From Myxococcota bacterium (lineage in GTDB: Bacteria; Myxococcota_A; UBA9160; SMWR01), in assembly GCA_039030075.1 (NCBI GenBank), contig JBCCEW010000001.1, positions 352,227-416,226 of the forward strand: DNA of 64,000 nucleotides, written 5' to 3'. This document shows, one piece after another, positions 7,203 to 14,722 of this stretch. The translations under genes were made by a program, and so were the position numbers. Position 1 is the stretch's first letter. The number at the start of each line of letters is the position of its first letter. The notes under the pieces are model-generated. The model did not search any database, was not told where the DNA came from, and was given only the letters and a program-made list of their open reading frames with translations.

Positions 7203-7475
7203 TTCCCCTCCGAAGAGTCCGGAGCTCCGAGAAGCGCAGCACCTAAAGCTCTACGCATAGATTCGCTCGGAGCTGGACTTCGCGAAAACCGCAAGACCCA
7301 CGAGCTCTTCTTGAGCATCGGACTCGACTCGCTCTACGTCGAGGAACTCCGACTTGGGCAGGAACAGACCCGACAATCGCACCTGCTGCCGCAACACGCC
7401 GCCCGAGTTCGACTGACGGCCTTGTTAACGAAGCCTTAACCCGATTCCTCTAGGGTTGAATGTGGAGGAACGCCA
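7203..7475. promoter_or_regulatory. Divergent intergenic region between the zinc-ribbon gene and the small ORF at 7476
   Basis: About 270 nt separate the two divergent start codons, so promoters for both genes should lie here. A short direct repeat with TTAAC (around 7424-7440) is the only AT-rich stretch close to the 7476 start. No reliable -35/-10 pair was found. Confidence 0.3.
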
Positions 7476-7733
7476 ATGGACGAAACCAAACAAGCCGGTA
7501 AGCGAGCGAGTCGAGCCACGGCGGGCACGGTCTCGTCCGGAGACCTAACGACCGCGTATCGTATCGCGGCAAATCTCGTGGCCGATCACGGGGATACATA
7601 TCTCCCCTTGTTCGAGCGCCTCGATCTCGAGATCACTGCCCGTGACGAGAGGCGGGCGATTCTCGATCGGGCTGCTGAAGTTGCCAAGCAAGCCCCGGGA
7701 CACGCGCGCGATGATTCTCAGTCGCCGAGCTAG
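7476..7733 (+). CDS. Small hypothetical protein upstream of the integrase
   Basis: The 85-residue hydrophilic protein has a ribosome site, GGAGG, about 7 nt before the ATG. After a basic, disordered N terminus it is predicted helical (YRIAANLVADHG, YLPLFERLDLEI, RDERRAILDRAAEVA). No DNA-binding motif is evident. Small proteins of this kind recur near phage-type integrases, but the function is not known. It ends 20 nt before the first array of 12-bp repeats. Confidence 0.65.
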   Translation: MDETKQAGKRASRATAGTVSSGDLTTAYRIAANLVADHGDTYLPLFERLDLEITARDERRAILDRAAEVAKQAPGHARDDSQSPS

Positions 7734-7753
7734 CAGATGCGCCCGCGCCTCAG

Positions 7754-7789
7754 TGACTGTCACACAAATTGGTACACAAACTGGCACAC
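7754..7789 (+). repeat. Array 1 of 12-bp direct repeats (three units)
   Basis: Three consecutive 12-bp units end in the same bases: TGACTGTCACAC (7754), AAATTGGTACAC (7766) and AAACTGGCACAC (7778), consensus NNNYTGGYACAC. The same unit recurs at 7986-8033. Short direct repeats flanking an integrase gene are typical arm-type binding sites. Confidence 0.75.
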
Positions 7790-7865
7790 ATTCTGCCGCT
7801 ACGGTGATTCGACCCGGGAAGGGAATCGTTTCAGATCAATGCGTTAGCAGGCGAGGCCGTCTAGG

Positions 7866-7887
7866 TCGAATCCGGCCCGGGGAGCCA
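7866..7887 (+). other. tRNA-3'-end-like sequence, possible attachment core
   Basis: TCGAATCCGGCC (7866-7877) followed by CGGGGAGCCA (7878-7887) reads like the T-loop, T-stem, acceptor strand and CCA of a tRNA. The upstream T-stem half does not pair, so this is not an intact gene. It lies between the two arrays of 12-bp repeats and 165 nt before the integrase gene, as expected of an attachment-site core. Short and uncertain. Confidence 0.35.
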
Positions 7888-7985
7888 CAATCCCCTCTCA
7901 TCTGACTTCAAGACAACCCGCCAAGCCACTCAGGGCACTGAACAACGCTGATCAACAGACGCATTATTGTGTTGACAGTTGTGTG

Positions 7986-8033
7986 ACATTGGTATACGAA
8001 TTGGTACACATTCTGGCACACACGGAGGTACAC
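7986..8033 (+). repeat. Array 2 of 12-bp direct repeats (four units)
   Basis: Four consecutive 12-bp units: ACATTGGTATAC (7986), GAATTGGTACAC (7998), ATTCTGGCACAC (8010) and ACGGAGGTACAC (8022). They end 18 nt before the integrase start, so integrase binding could also control its own expression. Confidence 0.8.
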
Positions 8034-8051
8034 AGTTTGTGATCTGAAACC

Positions 8052-9374
8052 ATGAGCGACTACTTGATCCAGAGGAACGGGTACTTCTACTACTACCGGC
8101 GCGTTCCCAAACATCTGGCTCCCATCGAGCCCCGCGAGCACATCAAGATCTCGCTACGCACCAGGGACAAGGCCCTGGCCCGAAAACGCGCCCTCATTCA
8201 CAACGAGAGCACCGAACGCTATTGGCGTGAGCTTGGCGCCGCGCCCACAATCGAGGATGGCGACCAATACCGCGCTGCGGTCCAAACCGCGCGCCTTCAT
8301 GGCTTTGTCTATCGCGACATCATTGATCTCTCCGCCAACGCGGAGCTCACCGAGGTTGTGAATCGCCTCCTCGCGTTACGAGATGCCACCCCAGCGGCAG
8401 AAGGCAATTCGCTCCTCCGCGATGCCCTTCTGGGGACAGCGAGCAGGCCCGAGGTGCTCCTAAGTCAGGCCTTCGACATCTATCGCCCACGTTGCGTTGA
8501 CCGCTTATCCGGAAAGTCGGATCTACAGATCCGAAAATGGGAGAACCCGCGGCGACTCGCGATCGAGAACTTCATTCGTGCTGTAGGAGACAAGCCGATC
8601 GCTGATGTCTGCCGCAAGGACGTCCTTGCGTTTCAGGATTGGTGGATCGCGCGTATTCGGGACGAGGGCATAAGATCCGCCACGGCCAACAAGCAGTTGC
8701 GGCAGGTCAGAGACATCCTGTCGAGTGTCGTCATCGCATGCGAGCTGAGTTCTGATGATGCGGATGTACACACTATGTTCGCGAAGATCCAGTTCCTCTC
8801 TACGGATGGGAGCCGCCGGTCGTTCGAGGCATCCTACGTCCAAGACGTTCTTCTTACAGGCGACGCATTGGATGGGATGAACAACGAATCCCGAGCGCTC
8901 GTCTACCTCATGGCTGATACCGGTGCTCGCGTGTCGGAGATCTCAGGCCTTCTCGCTGAGGACATCCGCTTGGATACGCGCATCCCGTTTATTCACATCC
9001 GCGCGAATGAGAAGCGTGACCTTAAGACCCCGAGCTCCGAGCGTAAGATTCCACTCGTTGGAGCAGCACTCTTTGCAGCGCAACAATTTCCGGACGGCCT
9101 GTCGCGATACTCGAGTGCGGATAGTGCCTCGAGCCAGGTCAACAAGTACCTCAGAGAGAACCGGCTGAATCCAACGAAACAGCATTCGCTCTATTCGCTG
9201 CGACACACCTTTAAGGATCGGCTGCGTGACGTTCAGGCCCCCGAAGAGGTCATCGACAACCTCATGGGTCACAAATCTCGGGGGCCCAAGTACGGCCGCG
9301 GGCACATCCTCGAAACGAGGCTCGAATGGCTAGAGCGAATCGCCTACGACGCGTCCGAAATCACATGGGTATGA
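8052..9374 (+). CDS. Tyrosine recombinase/phage-type integrase
   Basis: The 440-residue integrase begins with an RNGYFYYYRRVP segment and basic helices (DUF6538-type N terminus). A SAM-like core-binding domain follows (about 140-235), then the catalytic domain: DTGARVSEISGL (first Arg, near 295), YSLRHTF (second Arg, with Tyr in place of the usual first His), LMGHKS and KYGRGH with the candidate nucleophilic Tyr. The start follows the second 12-bp repeat array; GATCTGAAACC is only a weak ribosome site. Its partner attachment site may be the tRNA-like core at 7866. It is unrelated in sequence to the integrase at 9938-11041. Confidence 0.92.
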   Translation: MSDYLIQRNGYFYYYRRVPKHLAPIEPREHIKISLRTRDKALARKRALIHNESTERYWRELGAAPTIEDGDQYRAAVQTARLHGFVYRDIIDLSANAELTEVVNRLLALRDATPAAEGNSLLRDALLGTASRPEVLLSQAFDIYRPRCVDRLSGKSDLQIRKWENPRRLAIENFIRAVGDKPIADVCRKDVLAFQDWWIARIRDEGIRSATANKQLRQVRDILSSVVIACELSSDDADVHTMFAKIQFLSTDGSRRSFEASYVQDVLLTGDALDGMNNESRALVYLMADTGARVSEISGLLAEDIRLDTRIPFIHIRANEKRDLKTPSSERKIPLVGAALFAAQQFPDGLSRYSSADSASSQVNKYLRENRLNPTKQHSLYSLRHTFKDRLRDVQAPEEVIDNLMGHKSRGPKYGRGHILETRLEWLERIAYDASEITWV

Positions 9375-9615
9375 TGGCGAGCTCGCGCCAATATGCACGG
9401 CCTCGCTCGCTCGGATTCTCGTTCTAGCCCAGCAAGAGCTGGCAAGCCGAGTGGGGGATTTCTAGGCGAGGATCTTGAGGTAGGGGTCGATCGGCCCGGC
9501 TTCGCTGTGGCGGCTCTTGGAGCCGGGCCTGCAAGCGCGGTTGCGCGGCGAGGCCTACAGGTCAGGGTGTAGGCTTCCGATAGCCAGATCGAAGGGCTTT
9601 CTAGGAGATGCGCTC
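9375..9615. other. Intergenic region after the integrase
   Basis: About 240 nt without a convincing ORF. The last 10 nt hold the ribosome site AGGAGA for the gene at 9616. No clear terminator is seen. Confidence 0.4.
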
Positions 9616-9825
9616 ATGAAGTTTGGTCTTGTGCTTGCCGCAATCGCACTTCTCGCTTCCGCAGGGCTCGCCTACGCTGCGCTTGATGTAAACCCGAGGG
9701 CGGCTGTCGAGTACTACCCCGGACATACCCACGAGGGTGAGACGACGATCGGGGCTCCGTCGCATAGTGGCGGAACCGATAAGTGGGGCTGTCACAACGC
9801 CTCACGGCCGTATCACTGCCACTGA
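9616..9825 (+). CDS. Small secreted His/Cys protein
   Basis: The 69-residue protein starts at ATG 9616 with AGGAGA 7 nt upstream; a longer frame from 9517 lacks this signal. Residues 1-20 (MKFGLVLAAIALLASAGLAY) form a Sec signal peptide with probable cleavage after AYA. The mature part has HTHEG and ends GCHNASRPYHCH. A GCH...YHCH ending is shared by small extracellular proteins and domains of unknown role, possibly metal-binding through the His/Cys cluster. It lies alone between the two integrases. Confidence 0.65.
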   Translation: MKFGLVLAAIALLASAGLAYAALDVNPRAAVEYYPGHTHEGETTIGAPSHSGGTDKWGCHNASRPYHCH

Positions 9826-9937
9826 GCCCGGCTTGGCGAGGCCCACGGCGCGGCGCGAGGCGCGCGCCTGGTTCTCGCTTGACAACTGAACACCCGACGC
9901 GCGGGCCCTCTGTCCATAGGCCGGGGGGCTTCGGGCG

Positions 9938-11041
9938 TCAGCCTTCGAGCGCGTCGGAGATTCCAAGAACGGCGCGCTTTCGAAGCTCGTTCGTCGAGGC
10001 CACATATCGCTCGACGACGCCGAGCCCGCTCCAGCCTCCGAGATCACGAACGGTCTCGATGTCGGTTCCGTTCGCGAGCGCTAGGGAAGCGAACGAGCGG
10101 CGAAGCATGTGTAGGCCCGGCTTGGTGGCAGGGTCGAAGAGATCCGCATCCTCGAAGGCCGTTCGCACGGCTGCGCAGAGGGGCTTGAGAGGCCAGCGCG
10201 AGCCTGTCTTCTCGTTGCGCTGAAACACCCAGTCCGAATCGGACGAATTCGCGAGCCGCAGCCGGTGTAGTCGCAGAGCTCTGATCAGCGCTGGGGAGCA
10301 ATCGATCGTCCGCTCAGCGTGATTCTTTGGAGCGAAGTCTTCGGCTTCTGGCTTGGAGCAGATGTGAATCACGCCTTCAGCCAACTCTACGTCCCGCCAT
10401 AGCAGCGCTCGCAGCTCAGAGTTCCGCATACCCGTGTGTGCAGCCGTGAGCAGCACGATTCGGACCCTCGGCGCGGCCGCGTCCAGGAGATCTCTGATCT
10501 GTGCTGCTGAGAGGATAGTTGGGGCAGGGCGGGCCTCTCGGAGCAGCTTGATGGGGCAGGGCAAGCGATCAAGCTCGCTGTCGTCCACAGCGAGCCGGAG
10601 AGACGCTTTGAGGAGCCTGAGCGCTTGGTTGATCGTGGGCGGTCTCAGGCCATCTTCACGGCGTCTCGCGCAGAACTTGGAAACGTCCGAACGACGGAGC
10701 GTGTCGGCGGGTTTCTGGCCTAGGAGACGCTTCAGCGGTCGCGAGACAGTGAGGGCTGACTTCACCGTACGAGGTCGGGAGCCCTTGTCGCGGAGGTGCT
10801 GGATGTAGCGGTCGACGGCCGCAGCGACCGTGAGCCTCGAACCTCTAGGAGCGGGCGGTGGGGTTTGGGCTGGGACACCGCGCCGGGCGACTCGTTCCTT
10901 TGTGGCCTGGAGCTCGAGCAGCTCGCGTTCGGCCTCGAGCCGGGTCTTGCCCGCCGAGCGCCGAATCCTCCTCCCACCGATCCGAATGTCGACATACCAG
11001 CGCCCACCGCGCGGGTACACCTTTCCATCATCAGAGCGCAT
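9938..11041 (-). CDS. Tyrosine recombinase next to the tRNA-Lys attachment site
   Basis: With the start at ATG 11041 the protein has 367 residues (a frame to 11119 adds 26 unlikely residues). The N-terminal YPRGGRWYVDIRIGGRR is the AP2-like/arm-binding type, followed by a core-binding domain and the catalytic domain. Catalytic residues visible are TGMRNSELRALLW (Arg I), HMLRRSF (His-x-x-Arg), GGWSG (Trp) and VVERYV (Tyr nucleophile). The gene ends its island side about 150 nt from the tRNA-Lys 3' fragment at 11190-11234, the usual arrangement of an integrase and its own att site. It is the likely agent that inserted the island. Confidence 0.92.
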   Translation of the reverse strand: MRSDDGKVYPRGGRWYVDIRIGGRRIRRSAGKTRLEAERELLELQATKERVARRGVPAQTPPPAPRGSRLTVAAAVDRYIQHLRDKGSRPRTVKSALTVSRPLKRLLGQKPADTLRRSDVSKFCARRREDGLRPPTINQALRLLKASLRLAVDDSELDRLPCPIKLLREARPAPTILSAAQIRDLLDAAAPRVRIVLLTAAHTGMRNSELRALLWRDVELAEGVIHICSKPEAEDFAPKNHAERTIDCSPALIRALRLHRLRLANSSDSDWVFQRNEKTGSRWPLKPLCAAVRTAFEDADLFDPATKPGLHMLRRSFASLALANGTDIETVRDLGGWSGLGVVERYVASTNELRKRAVLGISDALEG

Positions 11042-11189
11042 GATCTCGTCCGATCCGCCCGAGATTCCGAAGGGCGGCGACTGTGCCCAACGTGTGTCCG
11101 TTCGACCGCGCGCGGACACAGGTTGAGTAGGGTGCGTTTCTGATGGGAAACCAGGCGGTTAGGAGCGTCTCCGGGACTGCTGTGTCGCT

Positions 11190-11234
11190 CTTTTAATCCG
11201 AGGGTCGGGGGTTCGAGCCCCCCACGGCCTACCA
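11190..11234 (+). repeat. attR: displaced 3' half of tRNA-Lys(UUU)
   Basis: The 45 nt run from the anticodon loop CTTTTAA (11190-11196) through the variable region and T-arm (GGGGG TTCGAGC CCCCC) to the acceptor strand ACGGCCT and encoded ACCA. The 5' half is missing: no AGGCCGT acceptor strand, D-arm or matching anticodon stem lies upstream. This is the classic footprint of integration into a tRNA 3' end and marks the island's right boundary. Confidence 0.85.
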
Positions 11235-11272
11235 ACACAAGCGACGCCGAACCCGCTCGCTCGCTGCCTGGC

Positions 11273-11617
11273 CTACGCCGGGCCCAGCTTGTCGAGGTCG
11301 AGCGGCAGCTTCGCTCCGAGCCAGAGCGCGTCCTCGTCGTGCTCGCGTCGCACGTTCCCGTGCAGCGGATGCACGAGCACCGAGCGACCGTCGCGGTGAC
11401 GCAGCAGCCACGCGAGCACGGTGGACAGCTGGTGCGTCTCGAAGGGCAGCTGGAACATCGGCTCGGCGTGCGGGCCGACCGGCTGGGCGCGCAGCCGCCC
11501 CACGCGAATGCTGTCGAGCTCCTGCTCCGCCCGAGTGTGGAGTTCCTGCAAACCGGACTCGCCGGTCGGGTCGTAGACGTGGGCGTGGTAGCCGGTCGGG
11601 TCGACGCGATCGCTCAT
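11273..11617 (-). CDS. DOPA 4,5-dioxygenase-family protein
   Basis: The 114-residue protein begins YHAHVYDP and contains VGPHAEPMFQLPF, a central LAWLLRHRDG and VLVHPLHG. These histidines and spacing match the small DOPA-dioxygenase family, iron-dependent extradiol enzymes or relatives of unknown substrate. The start overlaps the azoR stop by 4 nt (ATGA), so both are one transcript, suggesting a small redox or aromatic-compound unit. It is the first core gene after the island. Confidence 0.85.
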   Translation of the reverse strand: MSDRVDPTGYHAHVYDPTGESGLQELHTRAEQELDSIRVGRLRAQPVGPHAEPMFQLPFETHQLSTVLAWLLRHRDGRSVLVHPLHGNVRREHDEDALWLGAKLPLDLDKLGPA

Positions 11618-12222
11618 CGGGAGGCTCCGGGTGCCAAGGCCGCGCGCGCATCGGTCAGGGCTTCGGCCAGTCTGGCTTCCCCTCCCGCCACCAGCCCGTC
11701 GGCAGCGTAGATCTGGATCTCACCCACGCCGATGAACGCGAGGACGTGCCGCAGGTAGGGCGTCGCGAAGTCGACGGGGCTGCCCACGGGCGTTCCACCG
11801 CTCGCGACGGCGAGGTACGCCGGAATGCCCGAGAGCAACCCCTCGGGTCCGTTCGCCGTGTAGCGGAAGGTCTCGCGCGCGCGCACCACCAGGTCGATCC
11901 AGGCCTTGAGGGCTGCGGGGATCCCGAAGTTGTAGATCGGGACGGAGAGGACGAGCGCGTCGGCCGCGCGCAGCTCCTCGATCGGATCGGTCGACACCGC
12001 GAGCCGCTCCCGCTGCTCGGGCGTGCGCGCGCCCGCGTCGGTGAAGAACGCCGTGACGAGGGTCTCGTCCAGGAGTAGCGGCGGCTGTGTCGTCAGGTCG
12101 CGCGTGGTGAGCTGCCAGTCGTCGCCCGAACTGGCGCGAAGGGATTCGACGATGGCATCGGCGAGCTGGCGACTCGCCGAGTCGCTGCGCCGGGCGCTGG
12201 AGTCGATGCGGAGTACGTGCAC
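11614..12222 (-). CDS. azoR: FMN-dependent NADH-azoreductase family protein
   Basis: The 202-residue flavodoxin-fold protein has an N-terminal VLRIDSSARRSDSASRQL phosphate-binding segment, the central SVPIYNFGIPAALKAWIDLVVR motif and ASGGTP. These are typical of AzoR/AcpD enzymes, which reduce quinones and azo bonds with NAD(P)H as FMN-bound dimers. The GTG at 12222 is preferred because AGGAGA lies 7 nt upstream; an in-frame ATG at 12243 lies ahead of that ribosome site. It is the first gene of a two-gene unit with the dioxygenase-like gene. Confidence 0.9.
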   Translation of the reverse strand: MHVLRIDSSARRSDSASRQLADAIVESLRASSGDDWQLTTRDLTTQPPLLLDETLVTAFFTDAGARTPEQRERLAVSTDPIEELRAADALVLSVPIYNFGIPAALKAWIDLVVRARETFRYTANGPEGLLSGIPAYLAVASGGTPVGSPVDFATPYLRHVLAFIGVGEIQIYAADGLVAGGEARLAEALTDARAALAPGASR

Positions 12223-12260
12223 GAGAACATCTCCTGGGCGCATGCTGCGCCACGGGTCGG

Positions 12261-13880
12261 TCAGGCAGGGTCGCAGGTCGGGTCGGGGGTGAAGACGCGT
12301 GGCGCGCCAGCCACGGTGGGCAGCGCGGCCCGCAGCAGCTCGATCAACTCCTCGGTGACCACCGGCGCTTCGAGTTCGGTGTGGCCGGCGGGGACCAGGC
12401 TCGTCGAATCGGCGCCCGGGAGCAGCGCGCTCGAGACCCGTACGACGTCGTCCGAGCCGTCACCCACGTCACCGATCACGTTGTGGAAGCGGACGTTCGC
12501 GGGGACCGGAAGGTCGGCCAGCGGTGCCAGCAGGGGGTGGTCCGGGGCAAGGGCACGAATACTGGTCGGCCCTCCCGCTTCGAAATAGGACCGGAAGCGT
12601 GGCCGCAATGCGTCGGCGTCGGAGGCGGCCACGCGTCGGAAGAGCTCGGTGAACTCGGGCGGAAGCTCGATGAGCGCGTTGCCGAGCGCTCCCGCCAGAC
12701 CACCGGCGAGGTCGCTCCCGCGATGGGGCGACATCACGAAGATCGCGCGCTCGATCGACGGCATCGGGTTCAACCAGAAGAGCGATTCGAGGAGCGCGCG
12801 ATCCGCATCCGAGACCCTCAGCTTCGCCGGGGGGACCCGGAACACCTCGCGCCATAGCCGGTCCCCGCTCTTCGAGATCGATGCCTTCAGCAACAGGCCG
12901 CCCATGCTGTGGCCCACCGCGACGATGCCCGCGTCGTGGCCGAGCGCCTCGAGGGTCCGGCGCAGCGTTCGTCGCATCTCGCGCGAAGTCCACAGATAGG
13001 GCACGCCGGTCGCATAGAAGTAGTGCCAGACCTGGTAGTGGCGACGCAGCTCGGGTTCGCCGTAGACGGCGTTGGTGAGCGCGCTCCAAACGGAAGGACT
13101 CGAGCCCAGGCCATGCACCATCAGGAGCGGCGTCCTGGCTGGGTCGTAGGGCTCGAGGAGGAAGAGTCCCTCGCGCTCCTTCGAGAACGCGCGCAGGAGC
13201 CCTGTGCGTCCTTCCCGGGTGAGCCTCGCCGAATCGAGCAGCCGCGAATAGGGCACCGTGAGATCCGCGGCCAGACTGAGTCGCCGTCCCTCGAGCCGGG
13301 CCGCGTCGAAGCGACGCGGGTCCACCCAGGAGACCCGTGCGCAGTCGGTCGACGGAAAACTCAGGAGTGCCGTGGCGGGAGTGAAGCGCCCCTCCGGCGG
13401 GAACTTCGCCCAGGGAATCGGCGAGGGGGGCGCGCGACCCTCGAGCGATACGGGCAGCCCGTCCCCCGGAGTCTGGTAGTGGCGCAGTCCTTCCACGCGG
13501 ACGCGCTGCGTGGGGACGACCCGGAGCTCCGCGTCGCGCGGCGCGAACGCGATCCCTGTCAGCTCCGCCTCTGGCACAGCGAGAAGCGAGGCGAGCGCCC
13601 GGCGTCGGGACGCGCGCGCGCGAGCGGATGCGGGATCTTCGGCCGTTTCGCGGCGGGCGTCGGCGAGCTCGGCGGCGATGCGTTCCGTCGTCGGCGCAGC
13701 CTCTGTCCGAAGGCGGGTCTGAACGGGGTTTGCGCACGCCACCGCGACGGCGATTGCGACGAAGCTCCCGAGCGCGCGAGCTGCGGCCAAGCCGCGCTCC
13801 CAAGGGAGGCGGCGACAGGGTGCTTCGACGGACACGACGTGGAAAGACGGGAGAGGCACGGGACTCGCAGGTGGCGCCAT
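12261..13880 (-). CDS. Alpha/beta-hydrolase lipoprotein
   Basis: The 539-residue protein has an N-terminal hydrophobic stretch ending in a lipobox-like AVACAN, so it is probably an outer- or inner-membrane lipoprotein. The C-terminal half is an alpha/beta hydrolase: LLMVHGLGSSPSVW (oxyanion region), the nucleophile elbow VGHSMGGLL, FVMSPHRGSD, and PAGHTEL with the likely catalytic His. The order and MVHGLG...SPHRGSD pattern match the 653-residue paralogue at 17782-19743. Substrate is unknown; such proteins are annotated as lipase-like esterases. The exact start is unsure because 30-odd residues precede the hydrophobic segment. Confidence 0.8.
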   Translation of the reverse strand: MAPPASPVPLPSFHVVSVEAPCRRLPWERGLAAARALGSFVAIAVAVACANPVQTRLRTEAAPTTERIAAELADARRETAEDPASARARASRRRALASLLAVPEAELTGIAFAPRDAELRVVPTQRVRVEGLRHYQTPGDGLPVSLEGRAPPSPIPWAKFPPEGRFTPATALLSFPSTDCARVSWVDPRRFDAARLEGRRLSLAADLTVPYSRLLDSARLTREGRTGLLRAFSKEREGLFLLEPYDPARTPLLMVHGLGSSPSVWSALTNAVYGEPELRRHYQVWHYFYATGVPYLWTSREMRRTLRRTLEALGHDAGIVAVGHSMGGLLLKASISKSGDRLWREVFRVPPAKLRVSDADRALLESLFWLNPMPSIERAIFVMSPHRGSDLAGGLAGALGNALIELPPEFTELFRRVAASDADALRPRFRSYFEAGGPTSIRALAPDHPLLAPLADLPVPANVRFHNVIGDVGDGSDDVVRVSSALLPGADSTSLVPAGHTELEAPVVTEELIELLRAALPTVAGAPRVFTPDPTCDPA

Positions 13881-13995
13881 CCCAGTGTAGGGAGCACGGC
13901 GGCACGCGCGCGTCGAGGCGCCGAGCTGGGCAGAGCGGTCGGCAGGGGAGGGGACGGCAACACCCGCCCGCCCCCTCCCGCGCCTGGCGCGGGCG

Positions 13996-14460
13996 CTACA
14001 TGCAGCCGGCGGTGCCGGCGCAGCCGAGGCCCGAGGGGCCGGGCGCCCCGGAGCCCGTGAACATGTCGAGGAAGAGCGGATTGAAGTCCTCTCCGTCCAC
14101 GTCGTTGTCGCAGTCGAAATCCGAGATCGGGTTGCCCAGCTGCGGGAGACACGCGGCCGTATTCGGCGGAATCGTGGAACTGAAGTGCTGGAGGAAGGCG
14201 CACGGGTCGCTCGGCGTGGGCTGGTTGAAGTCGGCGCCGTCGACGTCGAAGTCGTTGTCGAGGTCGGCGTCGCAGAAGTTCCCGTAGCCGTCCATGTCGA
14301 CGTCGCAGTTGAACGGTGGCGGGTTGGGAACGTTGACGCAGTTGTCGATGGCGTCGGGTACGCCGTCGCCGTCCGTGTCCGGCGCGAGTCCGGCGAGGAC
14401 CGCGCTCGGGAACGCGATGGCGAAGGCGATGGCGATGGCAGTCAAGAAATAGGACTTCAC
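13996..14460 (-). CDS. Secreted protein with calcium-binding aspartate repeats
   Basis: The 154-residue product starts at GTG 14460, which follows GAGGAG by 7 nt; earlier in-frame ATG codons lie upstream of that ribosome site. A signal peptide (LTAIAIAFAIAFPSAVLA) ends near residue 23. The mature part has thrombospondin type 3/dockerin-like loops: DTDGDGVPDAIDNC, DVDMDGYGNFCDADLDNDFDVDGADF and DFDCDNDVDGEDFNPLFLDMF. It ends in Gly/Cys-rich residues. Such modules bind Ca2+ on the cell surface. It is monocistronic. Confidence 0.8.
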   Translation of the reverse strand: MKSYFLTAIAIAFAIAFPSAVLAGLAPDTDGDGVPDAIDNCVNVPNPPPFNCDVDMDGYGNFCDADLDNDFDVDGADFNQPTPSDPCAFLQHFSSTIPPNTAACLPQLGNPISDFDCDNDVDGEDFNPLFLDMFTGSGAPGPSGLGCAGTAGCM

Positions 14461-14635
14461 GAAGACACTCCTCGATCGGTCCGCACCCGAGATCATCGAA
14501 CCGCCCGAGCGCTCGCCGGTCAAGCCGAAACGCGGCTCCGGGTGCTGGGGATTTCCTGGGGAGCGCAATCGGAGAGCGCTGACGCTTCCTCGTGTCGACT
14601 CACCCTTGTGTCGATCGCGGGCGGTCCGTCTCCCA

Positions 14636-14670
14636 AGAAAAAGCGGGCCGCGCCAAGAGGCGCGACCCGC
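14636..14670 (-). terminator. Terminator of the thiolase gene
   Basis: On the minus strand GCGGGTCGCGCC pairs with GGCGCGGCCCGC around a CTCTT-type loop (14643-14670), then TTTTTCTT (14642-14635). It lies 53 nt past the thiolase stop codon. Confidence 0.8.
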
Positions 14671-14722
14671 TGGAGCGGGCGCAGGCGAGACGGCGTCGGG
14701 CCGCCTCGCCGGAATCGTCGTC

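Larger units (their letters stand above)
1..11234. mobile_element. Right-hand portion of a genomic island integrated at tRNA-Lys(UUU)
   Basis: The left 11.2 kb is visibly less GC-rich than the rest and carries typical cargo: a microcin C-like locus, hipBA, several unknown genes and two tyrosine recombinases. It stops at a 45-nt copy of the 3' half of tRNA-Lys at 11190-11234, beside an integrase. Integration into a tRNA 3' end leaves an intact tRNA at one end and a displaced 3' fragment at the other. The fragment is on the plus strand, so the island lies to its left and the intact tRNA-Lys is expected before position 1. The left boundary is not visible. The island could be composite, because it holds two unrelated integrases. 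Confidence 0.75.

Noticed and set aside
7866..7887. Intact tRNA gene before the integrase
   Set aside because: The T-stem does not pair and no upstream tRNA parts can be folded.
11190..11234. Functional tRNA-Lys gene
   Set aside because: The 5' half with the acceptor strand and D-arm is missing; it is only a 3' fragment.
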